Shown one piece after another: positions 9,093 through 17,896 of a stretch of DNA of 37,161 bases; position 1 is the first letter of the stretch; each line of letters begins with the position of its first letter. The translations under genes were made by a program, and so were the position numbers. This DNA comes from Rhodopseudomonas sp. AAP120 (GTDB lineage: Bacteria; Pseudomonadota; Alphaproteobacteria; Rhizobiales; Xanthobacteraceae): the NCBI RefSeq assembly GCF_001295845.1, contig NZ_LJIC01000048.1, positions 1 to 37,161 of the forward strand. The letters are read 5' to 3'. The notes beneath the pieces are model-generated. The model was given only the letters and a program-made list of their open reading frames with translations, had not been told where the DNA came from and searched no databases.

Positions 9093-9668
9093 ATGAATAT
9101 GTATTCCGCGGCGGGCGAAGGCTCGTCCCAAAGCCCCGGCTGGCACGGCACCACCATCCTGACGGTCCGCAAGGGCGGCAAGGTCGTGGTCGGCGGCGAC
9201 GGCCAGGTCTCGATCGGCCAGACCGTGATCAAGGCCAACGCCAAGAAGGTCCGCAAGCTCGGCAAGGGTGAGGTGATCGGCGGCTTCGCCGGCGCCACCG
9301 CCGACGCCTTCACGCTGTTCGAGCGGCTCGAGGCCAAGCTCGAGCAATATCCCGGCCAGCTCACCCGGGCCGCCGTCGAGCTCGCCAAGGACTGGCGCAC
9401 CGACCGCTATCTGCGCCGGCTCGAAGCCATGATGATCGTCGCCGACAAGGACGTCTCGCTGGTGCTGACCGGCACCGGCGACGTGCTCGAGCCGGAAGCC
9501 GGCGTGATGGCGATCGGCTCCGGCGGCAATTACGCGCTGGCGGCCGCCCGCGCGCTGATCGACACCGACCAGGACGCCGAGACCATCGTGCGCAAATCGC
9601 TCGGCATCGCCGCCGAGATCTGCGTCTACACCAACGGCAATCTCACCATCGAGACGCTGCCCGCATGA
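9093..9668 (+). CDS. hslV: ATP-dependent protease HslVU, peptidase subunit
   Basis: A 191-residue threonine peptidase that forms the double-hexamer core of the HslVU (ClpQY) protease. The mature catalytic threonine should be Thr20, in [13 protein letters not shown], so a 19-residue leader must be removed autocatalytically; in Escherichia coli only the initiator Met precedes it. [19 protein letters not shown] and GAGGNYA-like [15 protein letters not shown] segments are characteristic. ATG 9093 is taken; ATG 9099 is also possible. It overlaps the next gene by ATGA. I saw no convincing heat-shock promoter in the 197 bases upstream, only a weak TTGCAA element at 9043. Confidence 0.97.
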   Translation: MNMYSAAGEGSSQSPGWHGTTILTVRKGGKVVVGGDGQVSIGQTVIKANAKKVRKLGKGEVIGGFAGATADAFTLFERLEAKLEQYPGQLTRAAVELAKDWRTDRYLRRLEAMMIVADKDVSLVLTGTGDVLEPEAGVMAIGSGGNYALAAARALIDTDQDAETIVRKSLGIAAEICVYTNGNLTIETLPA

Positions 9669-10276
9669 GCATGGCGCGGGCCGAACGGCCGGCGGCGTCC
9701 GCGACCGGCCTGCCGGTTCGCTGGGCGCTGACAGTCGTTGTGGCCCTACTGGTAGTGCAGGCCGTCGCGCTGTGGGCGATGGGACGGGTGCCGATCTGCA
9801 CCTGCGGCACCGTCAAGCTGTGGCACGGCGTGGTGCAGAGTTCGGAGAACTCGCAGCACCTCACCGACTGGTACACATTCTCGCACATCATCCACGGCTT
9901 CCTGTTCTACGCCGGCACGCGGCTGCTGCTGCCACGCTGGTCGTGGGCCACGCGGCTGATTGTGGCGGTGCTGATCGAAGGCGCCTGGGAGCTGACCGAG
10001 AATTCGAGCTTCATCATCGAGCGCTACCGCGCCGGCACGATCTCGCTCGATTACTACGGCGACAGCATCGTCAATTCGGTCGCCGACACGCTGGCGATGA
10101 TCTTCGGCTTCGTGCTGGCGTGGCGGCTGCCGGTCGTCGTGACGATTGCCGTTGCGCTGCTGTTTGAAGTGCTGGTCGGGCTGCACATCCGCGACAACCT
10201 GACGCTCAACATCATCATGCTGATTCATCCGTTCGATGCCATCCGGCAGTGGCAAGCGGGACCGCCCATCATCTGA
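9665..10276 (+). CDS. DUF2585 (UPF0314) family membrane protein
   Basis: A 203-residue protein with four or five predicted membrane segments (about residues 20-40, 75-90, 95-112, 138-155, 157-175). Conserved polar stretches between them include [13 protein letters not shown], the [15 protein letters not shown] region and [18 protein letters not shown], which resemble the UPF0314/DUF2585 family of Rhizobiales. Function is unknown; the density of His, Glu and Cys near the membrane would suit a metal or lipid enzyme, but this is speculation. Its ATG overlaps the hslV stop (ATGA) and it is followed by hslU, so it is translated inside the protease operon. Confidence 0.88.
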   Translation: MSMARAERPAASATGLPVRWALTVVVALLVVQAVALWAMGRVPICTCGTVKLWHGVVQSSENSQHLTDWYTFSHIIHGFLFYAGTRLLLPRWSWATRLIVAVLIEGAWELTENSSFIIERYRAGTISLDYYGDSIVNSVADTLAMIFGFVLAWRLPVVVTIAVALLFEVLVGLHIRDNLTLNIIMLIHPFDAIRQWQAGPPII

Positions 10277-10344
10277 CAGCTTTGCATCGGGCGGCTCGCA
10301 TCTGACCGCTTGTTCCTCACTCCGACTGACCCTACGTAGGCCCC

Positions 10345-11649
10345 ATGACCGACTTCTCCCCCCGCGAAATCGTTTCCGAACTCGACCGCTTCATCGTCGG
10401 CCAAGCCGACGCCAAGCGCGCGGTCGCCATCGCGCTACGCAACCGCTGGCGGCGGCTGCAGCTCGAAGGGTCCTTGCGCGAAGAGGTGCTGCCGAAGAAC
10501 ATCCTGATGATCGGCCCGACCGGCGTCGGCAAGACCGAGATCGCGCGGCGGCTGGCCAAGCTCGCCGGCGCACCTTTCCTCAAGGTCGAAGCCACCAAGT
10601 TCACCGAGGTCGGTTACGTCGGCCGCGATGTCGAGCAGATCATCCGCGATCTCGTCGAAGTGGCGATCGCGCAGGTCCGCGAGAAGAAGCGCAAGGACGT
10701 TCAGGCGCGCGCTCAGATCGCCGCCGAGGAGCGCGTGCTCGACGCACTTGTCGGACCGGGCTCCAGCGCGGCGACGCGCGACTCGTTCCGACGCAAGCTG
10801 CGCGCCGGCGAGCTCAACGACAAGGAAATCGAGGTCGAGACCCAGGCGGGCGGCAGCGGATCGCCGATGTTCGAAATCCCCGGCATGCCCGGCGCGCAGA
10901 TCGGCGCGATCTCGCTCGGCGACATTTTTGGCAAGATGGGCGGCCGCACCAAGACGCGGCGGCTCACCGTGGCCGACTCGCACGAGATCCTGGTCAATGA
11001 AGAAGCCGACAAGCTGCTCGACAACGATCAGCTGGTGCAAGAAGCGATCAGCGCGGTCGAGAACAACGGCATCGTCTTCCTGGATGAAATCGACAAGATC
11101 TGCGTGCGCGACGGCCGCAGCGGCGGCGAGGTCTCGCGCGAGGGCGTGCAGCGCGACCTGCTGCCGCTGATCGAAGGCACCACGGTGTCGACCAAGCACG
11201 GCGCGGTGAAGACCGAGCACATCCTGTTCATCGCCTCCGGCGCCTTCCACATCGCCAAACCGTCCGACCTGCTGCCCGAACTGCAGGGCCGCCTGCCGAT
11301 CCGCGTCGAACTCAATGCACTCAGCCGCGACGACATGCGGCGCATCCTGACCGAGCCGGAAGCCTCGCTGCTCAAGCAATATGTGGCGCTGATGCAGACC
11401 GAGGGCGTGACGCTGGAATTCGGCGACGACGCCATCGATGCGCTCGCCGACGTCGCGGTCGCGGTCAACTCCACGGTCGAAAACATCGGCGCGCGGCGGC
11501 TGCAGACCGTGATGGAGCGCGTCCTCGACGACATCTCCTTCGTGGCCCCCGACCGCGGCGGCGAAACCATCCGCATCGACGCCGACTACGTGCAGAAGAA
11601 CGTCGGCGACCTGGCGAAGAATACGGATCTGAGCCGGTTTATTCTGTAA
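10345..11649 (+). CDS. hslU: ATP-dependent protease HslVU, ATPase subunit
   Basis: A 434-residue AAA+ unfoldase that delivers substrates into HslV. Walker A GPTGVGKT is at residues 57-64, Walker B is VFLDEIDKI, and an intermediate (I) domain (about 105-230) separates them, as is normal. The pore-type motif [13 protein letters not shown] follows the first strand. The C-terminus ends DLSRFIL, the tail that docks into HslV to activate it. A 68-base gap follows the DUF2585 gene. No T-rich terminator is seen downstream, where two palindromic elements begin. Confidence 0.98.
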   Translation: MTDFSPREIVSELDRFIVGQADAKRAVAIALRNRWRRLQLEGSLREEVLPKNILMIGPTGVGKTEIARRLAKLAGAPFLKVEATKFTEVGYVGRDVEQIIRDLVEVAIAQVREKKRKDVQARAQIAAEERVLDALVGPGSSAATRDSFRRKLRAGELNDKEIEVETQAGGSGSPMFEIPGMPGAQIGAISLGDIFGKMGGRTKTRRLTVADSHEILVNEEADKLLDNDQLVQEAISAVENNGIVFLDEIDKICVRDGRSGGEVSREGVQRDLLPLIEGTTVSTKHGAVKTEHILFIASGAFHIAKPSDLLPELQGRLPIRVELNALSRDDMRRILTEPEASLLKQYVALMQTEGVTLEFGDDAIDALADVAVAVNSTVENIGARRLQTVMERVLDDISFVAPDRGGETIRIDADYVQKNVGDLAKNTDLSRFIL

Positions 11650-11700
11650 GTGATCGTCGCTCGCTCCCGCGCTCCCGCGAGCATCGCCACAACTACAAAC

Positions 11701-11776
11701 GTAATGCGCGGGCTTGACCCGCGCATCCATCCTTCTTCGCAAGACGATGGATTGCCGGGTCAAGCCCGGCAATGAC
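11701..11776. repeat. palindromic intergenic repeat, family 2
   Basis: Arms 11701-11730 and 11747-11776 are inverted copies beginning GTAATGCGCGGGCTTGAC and ending GTCAAGCCCGGCAATGAC. Each arm also carries a short internal hairpin around CTTGAC/GTCAAG. It lies in the 348-base gap between the convergent hslU and Smr genes, in which I see no gene. Confidence 0.8.
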
Positions 11777-11831
11777 TAGCGTTGTGTTGTGATGCGTTTC
11801 GGCTAACTACCGGCCTCTCCCCGTTCTCCGA

Positions 11832-11939
11832 CGTCATCGCCCGGCTTGACCGGGCGACCCAGTATCGCAGAGAGTCTGCGGCGGCTAAGTAACAGTCGCT
11901 CTGGAATACTGGATCACCCGCATGCGCGGGTGATGACGG
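11832..11939. repeat. palindromic intergenic repeat, family 3 (copy 1)
   Basis: Outer arms CGTCATCGCCCGGCTTGACC (from 11832) and the complementary GGATCACCCG..GGGTGATGACGG segment ending at 11939; a smaller pair, ACCCAGTAT / ATACTGGAT, lies inside. A second copy occurs at 35003-35105. It shares the hslU-Smr gap with the family 2 element, so two unrelated palindromes sit in tandem. Confidence 0.82.
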
Positions 11940-11997
11940 CCGTGGATGGATGCGTCGTTGGATAAGATCAAAGGCTTACTAATCTTCCTCGAGCTTG

Positions 11998-12591
11998 CTA
12001 ACTACCGCGCGCCCGCCTCACCCGCACATACAGCGCGCCTTCGCCGCCGTGGCCGAGGGCGGCTTCGTCGAAGCCGACGACGTAGCTGCGGAATTCCGGC
12101 AGGCCCAGCCAATGCGGCACCTGGCGGCGGAGCACGCCGCGTTCCGGATCGCCGCCGAGCCGGCCGCCCTTGCCGGTGATCACCAGCACGAACGACAGCC
12201 CGTCGTGACTGGCGCGCTGCAGGAAGCGCAGCAGCGCGTGATGGGCGCGCGCCTGGGTCATGCCGTGCAGATCGATCCGCGCATCGATGTCGGTGCGGCC
12301 GCGCGACAGATGCGAGCGCTCGCGGCGCCCCAAGGTGGCAAGCGGCGGCGGGCTCATCGGCGCTGCGAGTTTGGCCGGGCGCTTGATCGGCTGCTGCGAT
12401 GGCGGCGGGGCAGGCGGCTTGGCGACGGGTGCGTCCGGGGCTGCAGTCAGTTCGATCCTGGTCAGCCGCGGACGGCCGCGCAGCGGTTTGACCTGCTTGG
12501 CGACGCTGTCCCACAGCGCGCGCTCTTCCTCGCTGAGGTGGCGCTTGCGCCGCGGCGCCGGAGGATCGAGCGGAGGAATGACGCGCTTCAT
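11998..12591 (-). CDS. Smr-domain protein
   Basis: A 197-residue protein. The C-terminal half (about residues 105-197) is an Smr domain, with IDLHGMTQARAHHALLRFLQ and the glycine-rich LVITGKGGR. The family's HGxG-type loop appears here as TGKG. Smr domains occur in MutS2 and alone and often nick DNA or cleave RNA; this member is uncharacterised. The N-terminal half is basic and Pro-rich and probably disordered. The start at 12591 (MKRVIPPLDPP) fits the 4-base spacing after the mltA stop; a longer in-frame start at 12672 would lie inside mltA. Confidence 0.88.
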   Translation of the reverse strand: MKRVIPPLDPPAPRRKRHLSEEERALWDSVAKQVKPLRGRPRLTRIELTAAPDAPVAKPPAPPPSQQPIKRPAKLAAPMSPPPLATLGRRERSHLSRGRTDIDARIDLHGMTQARAHHALLRFLQRASHDGLSFVLVITGKGGRLGGDPERGVLRRQVPHWLGLPEFRSYVVGFDEAALGHGGEGALYVRVRRARGS

Positions 12592-12595
12592 GGCA

Positions 12596-14143
12596 TCACG
12601 GCGTCGGCCGCTGCTGCGAGCGTCCGTCGGAGCGGCGCTGCTCGCGCGGCGGCACGGTGGCGGGCGCGGCATCCGGACGGGGCTGCGGCGTGGGCACCGC
12701 CTGCGTGGCCGGCGATGCGGCGGGAGATGCCGCCGCCGTATCGGCAGGCTTGGCTTCCGGCGGCAACGCGGGCGGGCTGACTTTCGCCGGCGTTTGCGGG
12801 AACAGCTTGGCGATCCTGGCCGACGGCCGCGGCTCGGGCAGCGGCAGGGTGCGCCCGCGCGCCAGCGGATCGAGACTCTTCGGCATCAGCATCACGAAGC
12901 GGATCGGATGCCGCATCCGGCCGGCCACCGCGCCTGCCTCGGCGCCGGCACCGAAGTACAAATCAGCGCGCGCCGGGCCGACGATCGCCGAGCCGGTGTC
13001 CTGCGCCACCATCAGGCGGCGAAATTCCGTCTTGGCATCGACCGCCGCCACCGGCAGTTCGCCGGTGATGAAGAACGGCGTGCCGTAGACGTGCAGCGCC
13101 TTGTCCACCGCGATCGAGCGACCGGCGGTGAGCGGCACGCCCTGCGCCCCGACCGCCTCGTCGTCGTCCTTCAGCTTGACCTCGCGGAAAAACACATAGG
13201 AGCGGTTGGCGCGGCGCAGCTCCTTGGCGCCGTCCGGATTGGCATCCATCCATTCGCGGATGCGCTGCATCGACATCTGCTCCTTGGGGATGATGCCGCG
13301 ATCGATCAGAATGCGGCCGACCGGCGTGTAGGGATAGCCGTTGTGAGCGTCGTAATTGATTCGGATGAAGCTGCCGTCCTCGAGCTTGACGCGCGCCGAG
13401 CCCTGGATCTGCGAGAACAACAGATCGGTCTGGTTCTTCAGCCAGCAGATCTCCAGCCCGCGGCCGGCCACCGCGCCGTCCTCGATCGCAGCGCGGTCAT
13501 AGTACGGCACCAGTTTGCGCCGGCCGATCTTGCGATAGACCGGCCCGCCATTCGGCAGCGCGGCGTCCTGCTGATAGCCACGAACGAACAGGTTGGAGGG
13601 CCGCCGATACACCGGCACGTTATAGACGTCGGTCTGCACCCGCGAGCCTTCGACCACCGGCTCGTAATAGCCGGTGACGAAGCCGGCGTCCTCGCCGAGC
13701 CGGGAAATCTCGACCGGCAGGAAATGCTGTTCGAAGAAGGTGCGGGCCGACGCGCTGTCGGTGACGTGAGCGGCCCGTGCGGCACCGCAGGGCTCGACCA
13801 GCGAGGCACCGAGCGGCTTTGAATCGGACGGAGCCTTGCCCCGGCTCGCCAGGATCGGACGGCAGCTTACCTGAAAAGTCCTGAAGGCGGCGAGCTGATC
13901 GTCGGTGCCCCAGCCGGTGACTTGATCCCAGCTCGTCGGCGCGTATCGGGCGCCGGGGATCTCGATCGGCCAGACCGGCTGAACCGGCCGCTTTGCGGCG
14001 GCGTGATGGTGGTGATGTCGCGACGCGTGGTGCCGGTGTGCGGCGTCCGCCGACAGAGGAGTCAGCAGCACCGCGGCGAGCACGCCGCGCGCCCAGACGG
14101 CGCGCGCCGTACCGCGGGCGTTACTGGCCGGCGCCGGTCCCAA
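12596..14143 (-). CDS. mltA: membrane-bound lytic murein transglycosylase A
   Basis: About 515 residues. MltA cleaves the glycan strand of peptidoglycan with formation of 1,6-anhydromuramic acid. The MltA barrel is shown by VTGYYEPVVEGSR, YRKIGRRKLVPYYDR and SQIQGSARVKLEDG, and the 3D catalytic domain by VAQDTGSAIVGPARADLYFG, with the family's essential Asp. The start is uncertain: TTG 14143 has GGAAG 5 bases upstream and gives a signal peptide ending near SADA; GTG 14083 gives a shorter one. No lipobox cysteine is apparent, unlike E. coli MltA. A histidine-rich run follows the signal (RHHASRHHHHH). The C-terminal 80 residues are Ala/Pro-rich and likely disordered. Overlaps the Tim44-like gene by about 23 bases if the TTG is used. 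Confidence 0.88.
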   Translation of the reverse strand: MGPAPASNARGTARAVWARGVLAAVLLTPLSADAAHRHHASRHHHHHAAAKRPVQPVWPIEIPGARYAPTSWDQVTGWGTDDQLAAFRTFQVSCRPILASRGKAPSDSKPLGASLVEPCGAARAAHVTDSASARTFFEQHFLPVEISRLGEDAGFVTGYYEPVVEGSRVQTDVYNVPVYRRPSNLFVRGYQQDAALPNGGPVYRKIGRRKLVPYYDRAAIEDGAVAGRGLEICWLKNQTDLLFSQIQGSARVKLEDGSFIRINYDAHNGYPYTPVGRILIDRGIIPKEQMSMQRIREWMDANPDGAKELRRANRSYVFFREVKLKDDDEAVGAQGVPLTAGRSIAVDKALHVYGTPFFITGELPVAAVDAKTEFRRLMVAQDTGSAIVGPARADLYFGAGAEAGAVAGRMRHPIRFVMLMPKSLDPLARGRTLPLPEPRPSARIAKLFPQTPAKVSPPALPPEAKPADTAAASPAASPATQAVPTPQPRPDAAPATVPPREQRRSDGRSQQRPTP

Positions 14144-14828
14144 CCAGCTTCCAGTTCGGATCGCGCGAGCTGACGTCGCGGGCGAAGGTCCAGACGTCGG
14201 TGATGTCGGCGACCTTGTCGGGGTTGCCGTCGACGATCGCACCGGACTTGTCGCGGGTTACCGAGATCATCTGCGACACGAACCTGACGGTGAGCTGCGC
14301 GGTGTGATCGCGCACCTCGGCGCTGGTCAGCTCGGCCTTCTCGATCGCCACGAAGCGGGTCTCGGTCTTGAGCTCGTTCTTTTCGCGATCCTTGATGGCG
14401 GCTTCGAAGCTGTCATAGACCTCGCTCGACAGCAGGTCCTTCAGCGCGCGGCGATCGCCATTGGCGAACGCCATCACGATCATCTCGTAGGCGCTCTTGG
14501 CGCCGGTGAGGAAGTGGTTGGCGTCGAACGAGGAGTCCTGGACCAGGACGGCGTTGAGGCCGTGGGCCAGCGGCGAGTCCGGCTCGGCGATGCCCTTCCA
14601 GCGATCCGACGGCGGCACGACATCGGCGCTCGGCGCGTTCGGCACCGGATCGATCACCGAGCCGGGCATCGGCACGACATTGCCGTCCGGCTTGCCGGGC
14701 AGCACATCCCGCGCCGCCGCGCGATCGAACGGCGGCCGCTCGTTGCCGGTCTTCTGACCCAGCACATTGCGCAGACGCAGGAAAATGAACACCGCAAGCG
14801 CAAGAAAGATGATGGTGTAGATATCCAC
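14121..14828 (-). CDS. Tim44-like domain protein
   Basis: A 235-residue protein with one N-terminal membrane anchor (about residues 3-19, IYTIIFLALAVFIFLRLRNVLG), a Pro-rich linker (30-80) and a Tim44-like domain (about 85-230) with DANHFLTGAKSAYEMIVMAF, a leucine-rich amphipathic stretch LLSSEVYDSFEAAIKDR and TVRFVSQMISVTRDKSG. Bacterial homologues of the mitochondrial import motor component Tim44 are membrane-anchored and cytoplasmic or periplasmic; their role is not established. Gene order secB / Tim44-like / mltA / Smr is a familiar alphaproteobacterial arrangement, here with secB on the opposite strand. Confidence 0.92.
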   Translation of the reverse strand: MDIYTIIFLALAVFIFLRLRNVLGQKTGNERPPFDRAAARDVLPGKPDGNVVPMPGSVIDPVPNAPSADVVPPSDRWKGIAEPDSPLAHGLNAVLVQDSSFDANHFLTGAKSAYEMIVMAFANGDRRALKDLLSSEVYDSFEAAIKDREKNELKTETRFVAIEKAELTSAEVRDHTAQLTVRFVSQMISVTRDKSGAIVDGNPDKVADITDVWTFARDVSSRDPNWKLVGTGAGQ

Positions 14829-15267
14829 GTCGCTTCACTTTCTCATCGGCGCCGGTCGGGCGCGCTGTGCGCCGGCGACCGGGGGCCCAGAATCACGATG
14901 GGCCGGCCCTCAGATGTAGTGAGGAACTTGGCCCGTCCAATGGCGCGTTTTGGCACAGCCGGGCCGGTTGGCAAGTGCCGTCCCGCCACGCCCGGGCTTC
15001 GATCCGGCTGAATGTAAGCCCTTCGTCGCAGCGGGGAAACCGCATCATTGTAAGAAAGTTCATCGCGCCAGTGATTTAGGCAGGTCCGGCCGCGGCCCGC
15101 GACCACCGCCCCGGCGCCGCCGGCTTCGGCCGGCGGATGCAGCTTCGGTCGACCTTGTGGACGGCGGCGGGCCTATGATAGCCACTCGCCGACACTTTCA
15201 CCCGCCCTTCGCGTGAATGCCGCCGCCCCGGCCGCATCGTCCCGCGCTCGCCCCAGGAGAGATTTCG
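14829..15267. other. 439-base divergent intergenic region between the Tim44-like gene and secB
   Basis: No convincing gene is present: the open frames here look like chance frames of GC-rich DNA. It must contain the leftward promoter for the Tim44-like operon and the rightward one for secB. A TATGAT at 15174-15179 is a fair -10 for secB, but no matching -35 is obvious. A strong 8-bp hairpin with a TTCG loop is at 15117-15136. In relatives a small membrane protein gene (fxsA) often lies next to secB; I see none here. Confidence 0.5.
15117..15136. other. GC-rich hairpin with TTCG tetraloop
   Basis: CCGCCGGC and GCCGGCGG form a perfect 8-bp stem closed by TTCG, a very stable RNA tetraloop on the + strand. 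No T-tract follows on either strand, so it is not a standard intrinsic terminator. It lies about 130 bases before secB. Confidence 0.6.
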
Positions 15268-15738
15268 ATGACCAACGGCAACGGCGCTCCCCCCGAGGGC
15301 GCTCCTCCGCAGCTCAACGTGCTGGCACAGTACACCAAGGATCTGTCGTTCGAGAACCCGAACGCCCCGGCGTCGCTGGCGCCGCAGCAGAACCAGCCGG
15401 CGATCAACATCCAGATCAATGTCGGCGCCAACAAGCTCGCCGACACCGAATACGAAGTGACGCTGTCGATCGAGGGCAAGGCCGAGTCCGGCAGCAGCGT
15501 GCTGTTCAGCTTCGAATTGGCCTATGCGGGCGTGTTCCGGATCGTCAACATTCCGGAAGAAAACCTGCACCCGCTGATCATGATCGAATGCCCGCGGCTG
15601 CTGTTCCCGTTCGCCCGCGAGATCATCTCGAGTGCGGTCCGCGACGGCGGCTTCCCGCCGCTGATGCTCGACCCGGTCGATTTCGTCGGCCTGTATCGCC
15701 AGAATCTCGAGCGGGCGCAGCAGGGCCAGCCGAGCTGA
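15268..15738 (+). CDS. secB: protein-export chaperone SecB
   Basis: A 156-residue SecB of normal size. The tetrameric chaperone keeps precursor proteins unfolded and hands them to SecA. Characteristic segments are [43 protein letters not shown], and [20 protein letters not shown] with [16 protein letters not shown] 15268 follows AGGAGAG (15255-15261) at good spacing; an upstream in-frame start at 15217 is rejected because it adds a Pro-rich, unconserved leader. The N-terminal 15 residues are flexible, as in other alphaproteobacteria. A palindromic element lies between its stop and dnaQ. Confidence 0.97.
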   Translation: MTNGNGAPPEGAPPQLNVLAQYTKDLSFENPNAPASLAPQQNQPAINIQINVGANKLADTEYEVTLSIEGKAESGSSVLFSFELAYAGVFRIVNIPEENLHPLIMIECPRLLFPFAREIISSAVRDGGFPPLMLDPVDFVGLYRQNLERAQQGQPS

Positions 15739-15783
15739 GATTCGGCTTCGCCAAGCCTCGTTGGCCGTTCTCCACCCGGAAGA

Positions 15784-15892
15784 CCTCATGCTGAGGAGCC
15801 CGGCGCAGCCGGGCGTCTCGAAGGATGGTCACACGGAATACTTGGCCCATGCTTCGAGACGCCGCGCCAAGGCGCGGCTCCTCAGCATGAGG
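15784..15892. repeat. palindromic intergenic repeat, family 4
   Basis: Arm 15784-15823, starting CCTCATGCTGAGGAGCC, is the imperfect inverse of arm 15852-15892, ending GGCTCCTCAGCATGAGG. Each arm has its own inner hairpin (CCGGCGCAGCCGGG; GCCGCGCCAAGGCGCGGC), so it can form a three-way or cruciform fold. It separates the convergent secB and dnaQ genes. Confidence 0.88.
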
Positions 15893-15942
15893 ATCGGACC
15901 CGTCGCTTCCTGACGTGATGAAATCTGACTGAACGCGGCAGG

Positions 15943-16638
15943 TCAGGCGCCGGCCGTGTACTCGTTCCAGATCGCCTTCTCGCCCATCAGCCCGATGAAG
16001 GCGCGGTGAGCTTCGAGATCGGCATCGGTGACCCGTGGGGTGAGCGCGATCGGGCGCTGCCGGCGCGGGGTGTCGCCGCCGACGCCGGTGCGTTCCGACG
16101 GCACTTCGGCCAGAATCAGCTGCGACTGCCGGGCGCCGATCAGATCGATATAGACTTCGGCCAGCAGTTCGGCGTCGAGCAGCGCGCCGTGCTTGGTGCG
16201 GCGCGAATTGTCGATCGCATAGCGCGAGCACAGATCGTCCAGCCGGTTCGACACGCCGGGGTGCTTGCGCCGCGCCAGCAGCAGCGTATCGACCAGCCGC
16301 TCGCGCGGGATTGCCGCGCGCGACAGCCGCCCCAGCTCCGCATTGATGAAGCCGATGTCGAACGAGGCGTTGTGGATCACCAGCGGCGCGTCGCCGATGA
16401 ACTCGACGAATTCGTCGGCGATCTCGGCGAAAAGAGGCTTGTCGGCGAGAAACTCGGCTGACAGCCCGTGCACCGCGAAGGCTTCGGCCGGCATGTCCCG
16501 CTCGGGATTGATGTAGCGATGATACACCTGCCCGGTCGGCATCCGGTTGAAGATCTCGACGCAGCCGATCTCGACCAGCCGGTCGCCGCGCAGCGGATCG
16601 AGGCCGGTGGTTTCGGTATCGAGAACGATTTCACGCAT
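15943..16638 (-). CDS. dnaQ: DNA polymerase III subunit epsilon (proofreading exonuclease)
   Basis: A 231-residue DEDDh 3'-5' exonuclease that proofreads for the replicative polymerase. Exo I is VLDTETTGLD (Asp7, Glu9), Exo II is VIHNASFDIGFINAEL, and Exo III is TKHGALLDAELLAEVYI (His and Asp). The C-terminal tail after about residue 185 is the part that binds the alpha subunit. Last gene of the leftward PPSR-maf-coaE-dnaQ block, 39 bases after coaE. All catalytic residues are present. Confidence 0.96.
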   Translation of the reverse strand: MREIVLDTETTGLDPLRGDRLVEIGCVEIFNRMPTGQVYHRYINPERDMPAEAFAVHGLSAEFLADKPLFAEIADEFVEFIGDAPLVIHNASFDIGFINAELGRLSRAAIPRERLVDTLLLARRKHPGVSNRLDDLCSRYAIDNSRRTKHGALLDAELLAEVYIDLIGARQSQLILAEVPSERTGVGGDTPRRQRPIALTPRVTDADLEAHRAFIGLMGEKAIWNEYTAGA

Positions 16639-16677
16639 CGGAGGACGGATGGCTCGCTGGAAAGGGGCGCCGCCGAA

Positions 16678-17277
16678 TCAAGGCCGGCGACGCGGCATCT
16701 TAGCAGCCGCGGCGAGGATTTCCTGGATCCGCGCCCGCACCGGGTCGAGCCCGTGCGACGTATCCACCACGAAATCGGCGCGCTTGCGCTTCTCGGCATC
16801 GGGCATCTGCCGCGCCAGGATGGCGTCGAGCTTTTCCGGCGTCATGTTGTCGCGCGCCAGAATCCGCTCGCGCTGCACGGTCGGCGAGGTCGTCACCACC
16901 ACCACCGCATCGACGCGCTTCTCGCCGCCGGTTTCGAACAGCAGCGGCACATCGACCACCGCGACCGCGGCGCCGGAGGACTCGGCGTCGTCGAGAAACG
17001 TCTGGTGATGCGAGCGCAGCATCGGATGCACGATCTGCTCGAGCCGCTTCATCGCTGCGGCGTCGTGCACAACCTTGGCGGAGAGCAACGCGCGGTCGAC
17101 CTTGCCGTTCACGACGACGCCGGGAAACGCCGCTTCGATCGCCGGCACCGCTTCGCCTTCATAGATCTTATGCACGGTGGCGTCGGCGTCGTAGACCGGC
17201 AAGCCCGCTTCCTGAAACAGCTTGGCGGTGGTCGATTTGCCCATTCCGATCGACCCGGTCAGTCCAAGTACCAGCAT
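16678..17277 (-). CDS. coaE: dephospho-CoA kinase
   Basis: A 199-residue P-loop kinase. It phosphorylates the 3'-hydroxyl of dephospho-CoA, the last step of coenzyme A synthesis; the first-step enzyme coaA is 12 kb away in this window. P-loop GSIGMGKS is at residues 8-15; [26 protein letters not shown] and the LID-region [20 protein letters not shown] are typical. The gene starts 10 bases after the maf stop, consistent with one transcript. Confidence 0.97.
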   Translation of the reverse strand: MLVLGLTGSIGMGKSTTAKLFQEAGLPVYDADATVHKIYEGEAVPAIEAAFPGVVVNGKVDRALLSAKVVHDAAAMKRLEQIVHPMLRSHHQTFLDDAESSGAAVAVVDVPLLFETGGEKRVDAVVVVTTSPTVQRERILARDNMTPEKLDAILARQMPDAEKRKRADFVVDTSHGLDPVRARIQEILAAAAKMPRRRP

Positions 17278-17287
17278 CGCCGCTCCC

Positions 17288-17896
17288 CTAAAACGTCAGC
17301 AATTTCTGGCTACGCAGAAAGGCCAGCAGAGGCAACAGCGGCAGCCCCAGAATGGTGAAGTGATCGCCGTGAATGCCATCGAACAAATGCACGCCGAGGC
17401 CTTCGACCTGATAGCCGCCGACGCTGGAGGTCGCCTTGTCGCCGGCCTGGTCCAGATAGGCGGAGATCTCGTCGTCGGTCAGCGGCCGCATCGTCATCCG
17501 GGCGATCACCACGTCGGAGAACAGCACCAGCCCGTTGCGCACCAACGCGATCGCCGAATGCAACTCGTGGCGACGCCCGGCAAGTTCGCGCAGCTGCCTG
17601 GCGGCCTCGGCGCGATCCGCCGGCTTGTTGAAGCCGCGGGCGCCGAGCGCCAGCGTCTGATCGGCACCCAGCACCAGCCGGCCAGGGTGGCGATTCGACA
17701 CGAAGGCGGCTTTCTCCCGCGCCAGCAGGCCGGCGATCTCGCCCGGCGCCGACAGGCCCGAGGCCTTGGCGATGCCGCGCTCGTCGATGTCGGCCGGAAT
17801 CGCGTCGAACGGAATGCCCGCATTGCCCAGCAGCGCCTGACGCGCGCGGCTCTGCGACGCCAGCACCAGAGGCTGCGGCCCGAGCCACAGCGTCAT
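17288..17896 (-). CDS. maf: Maf-family nucleoside triphosphate pyrophosphatase
   Basis: A 202-residue protein of the Maf/YceF/YhdE group, which hydrolyse modified or canonical NTPs to monophosphates and so clean the nucleotide pool. Motifs: [18 protein letters not shown] near the N-terminus, a central [17 protein letters not shown] with the catalytic Asp, and [29 protein letters not shown] (substrate-loop region, residues about 155-185). It overlaps the upstream PPDK-regulatory gene by ATGA. Which nucleotide it prefers cannot be told from sequence. Confidence 0.95.
   Translation of the reverse strand: MTLWLGPQPLVLASQSRARQALLGNAGIPFDAIPADIDERGIAKASGLSAPGEIAGLLAREKAAFVSNRHPGRLVLGADQTLALGARGFNKPADRAEAARQLRELAGRRHELHSAIALVRNGLVLFSDVVIARMTMRPLTDDEISAYLDQAGDKATSSVGGYQVEGLGVHLFDGIHGDHFTILGLPLLPLLAFLRSQKLLTF

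Noticed and set aside
10435-11772. Minus-strand open frame of 445 codons opposite hslU
   Set aside because: Antisense of a conserved ATPase in GC-rich DNA; no recognisable domain.
12260-13822. Plus-strand open frame of 520 codons opposite mltA
   Set aside because: Arg-rich antisense shadow of mltA and the Smr gene.
14867-15079. Small open frame of 70 codons between the Tim44-like gene and secB
   Set aside because: No ribosome-binding site of note, no known motif, and codon use unlike the neighbours.
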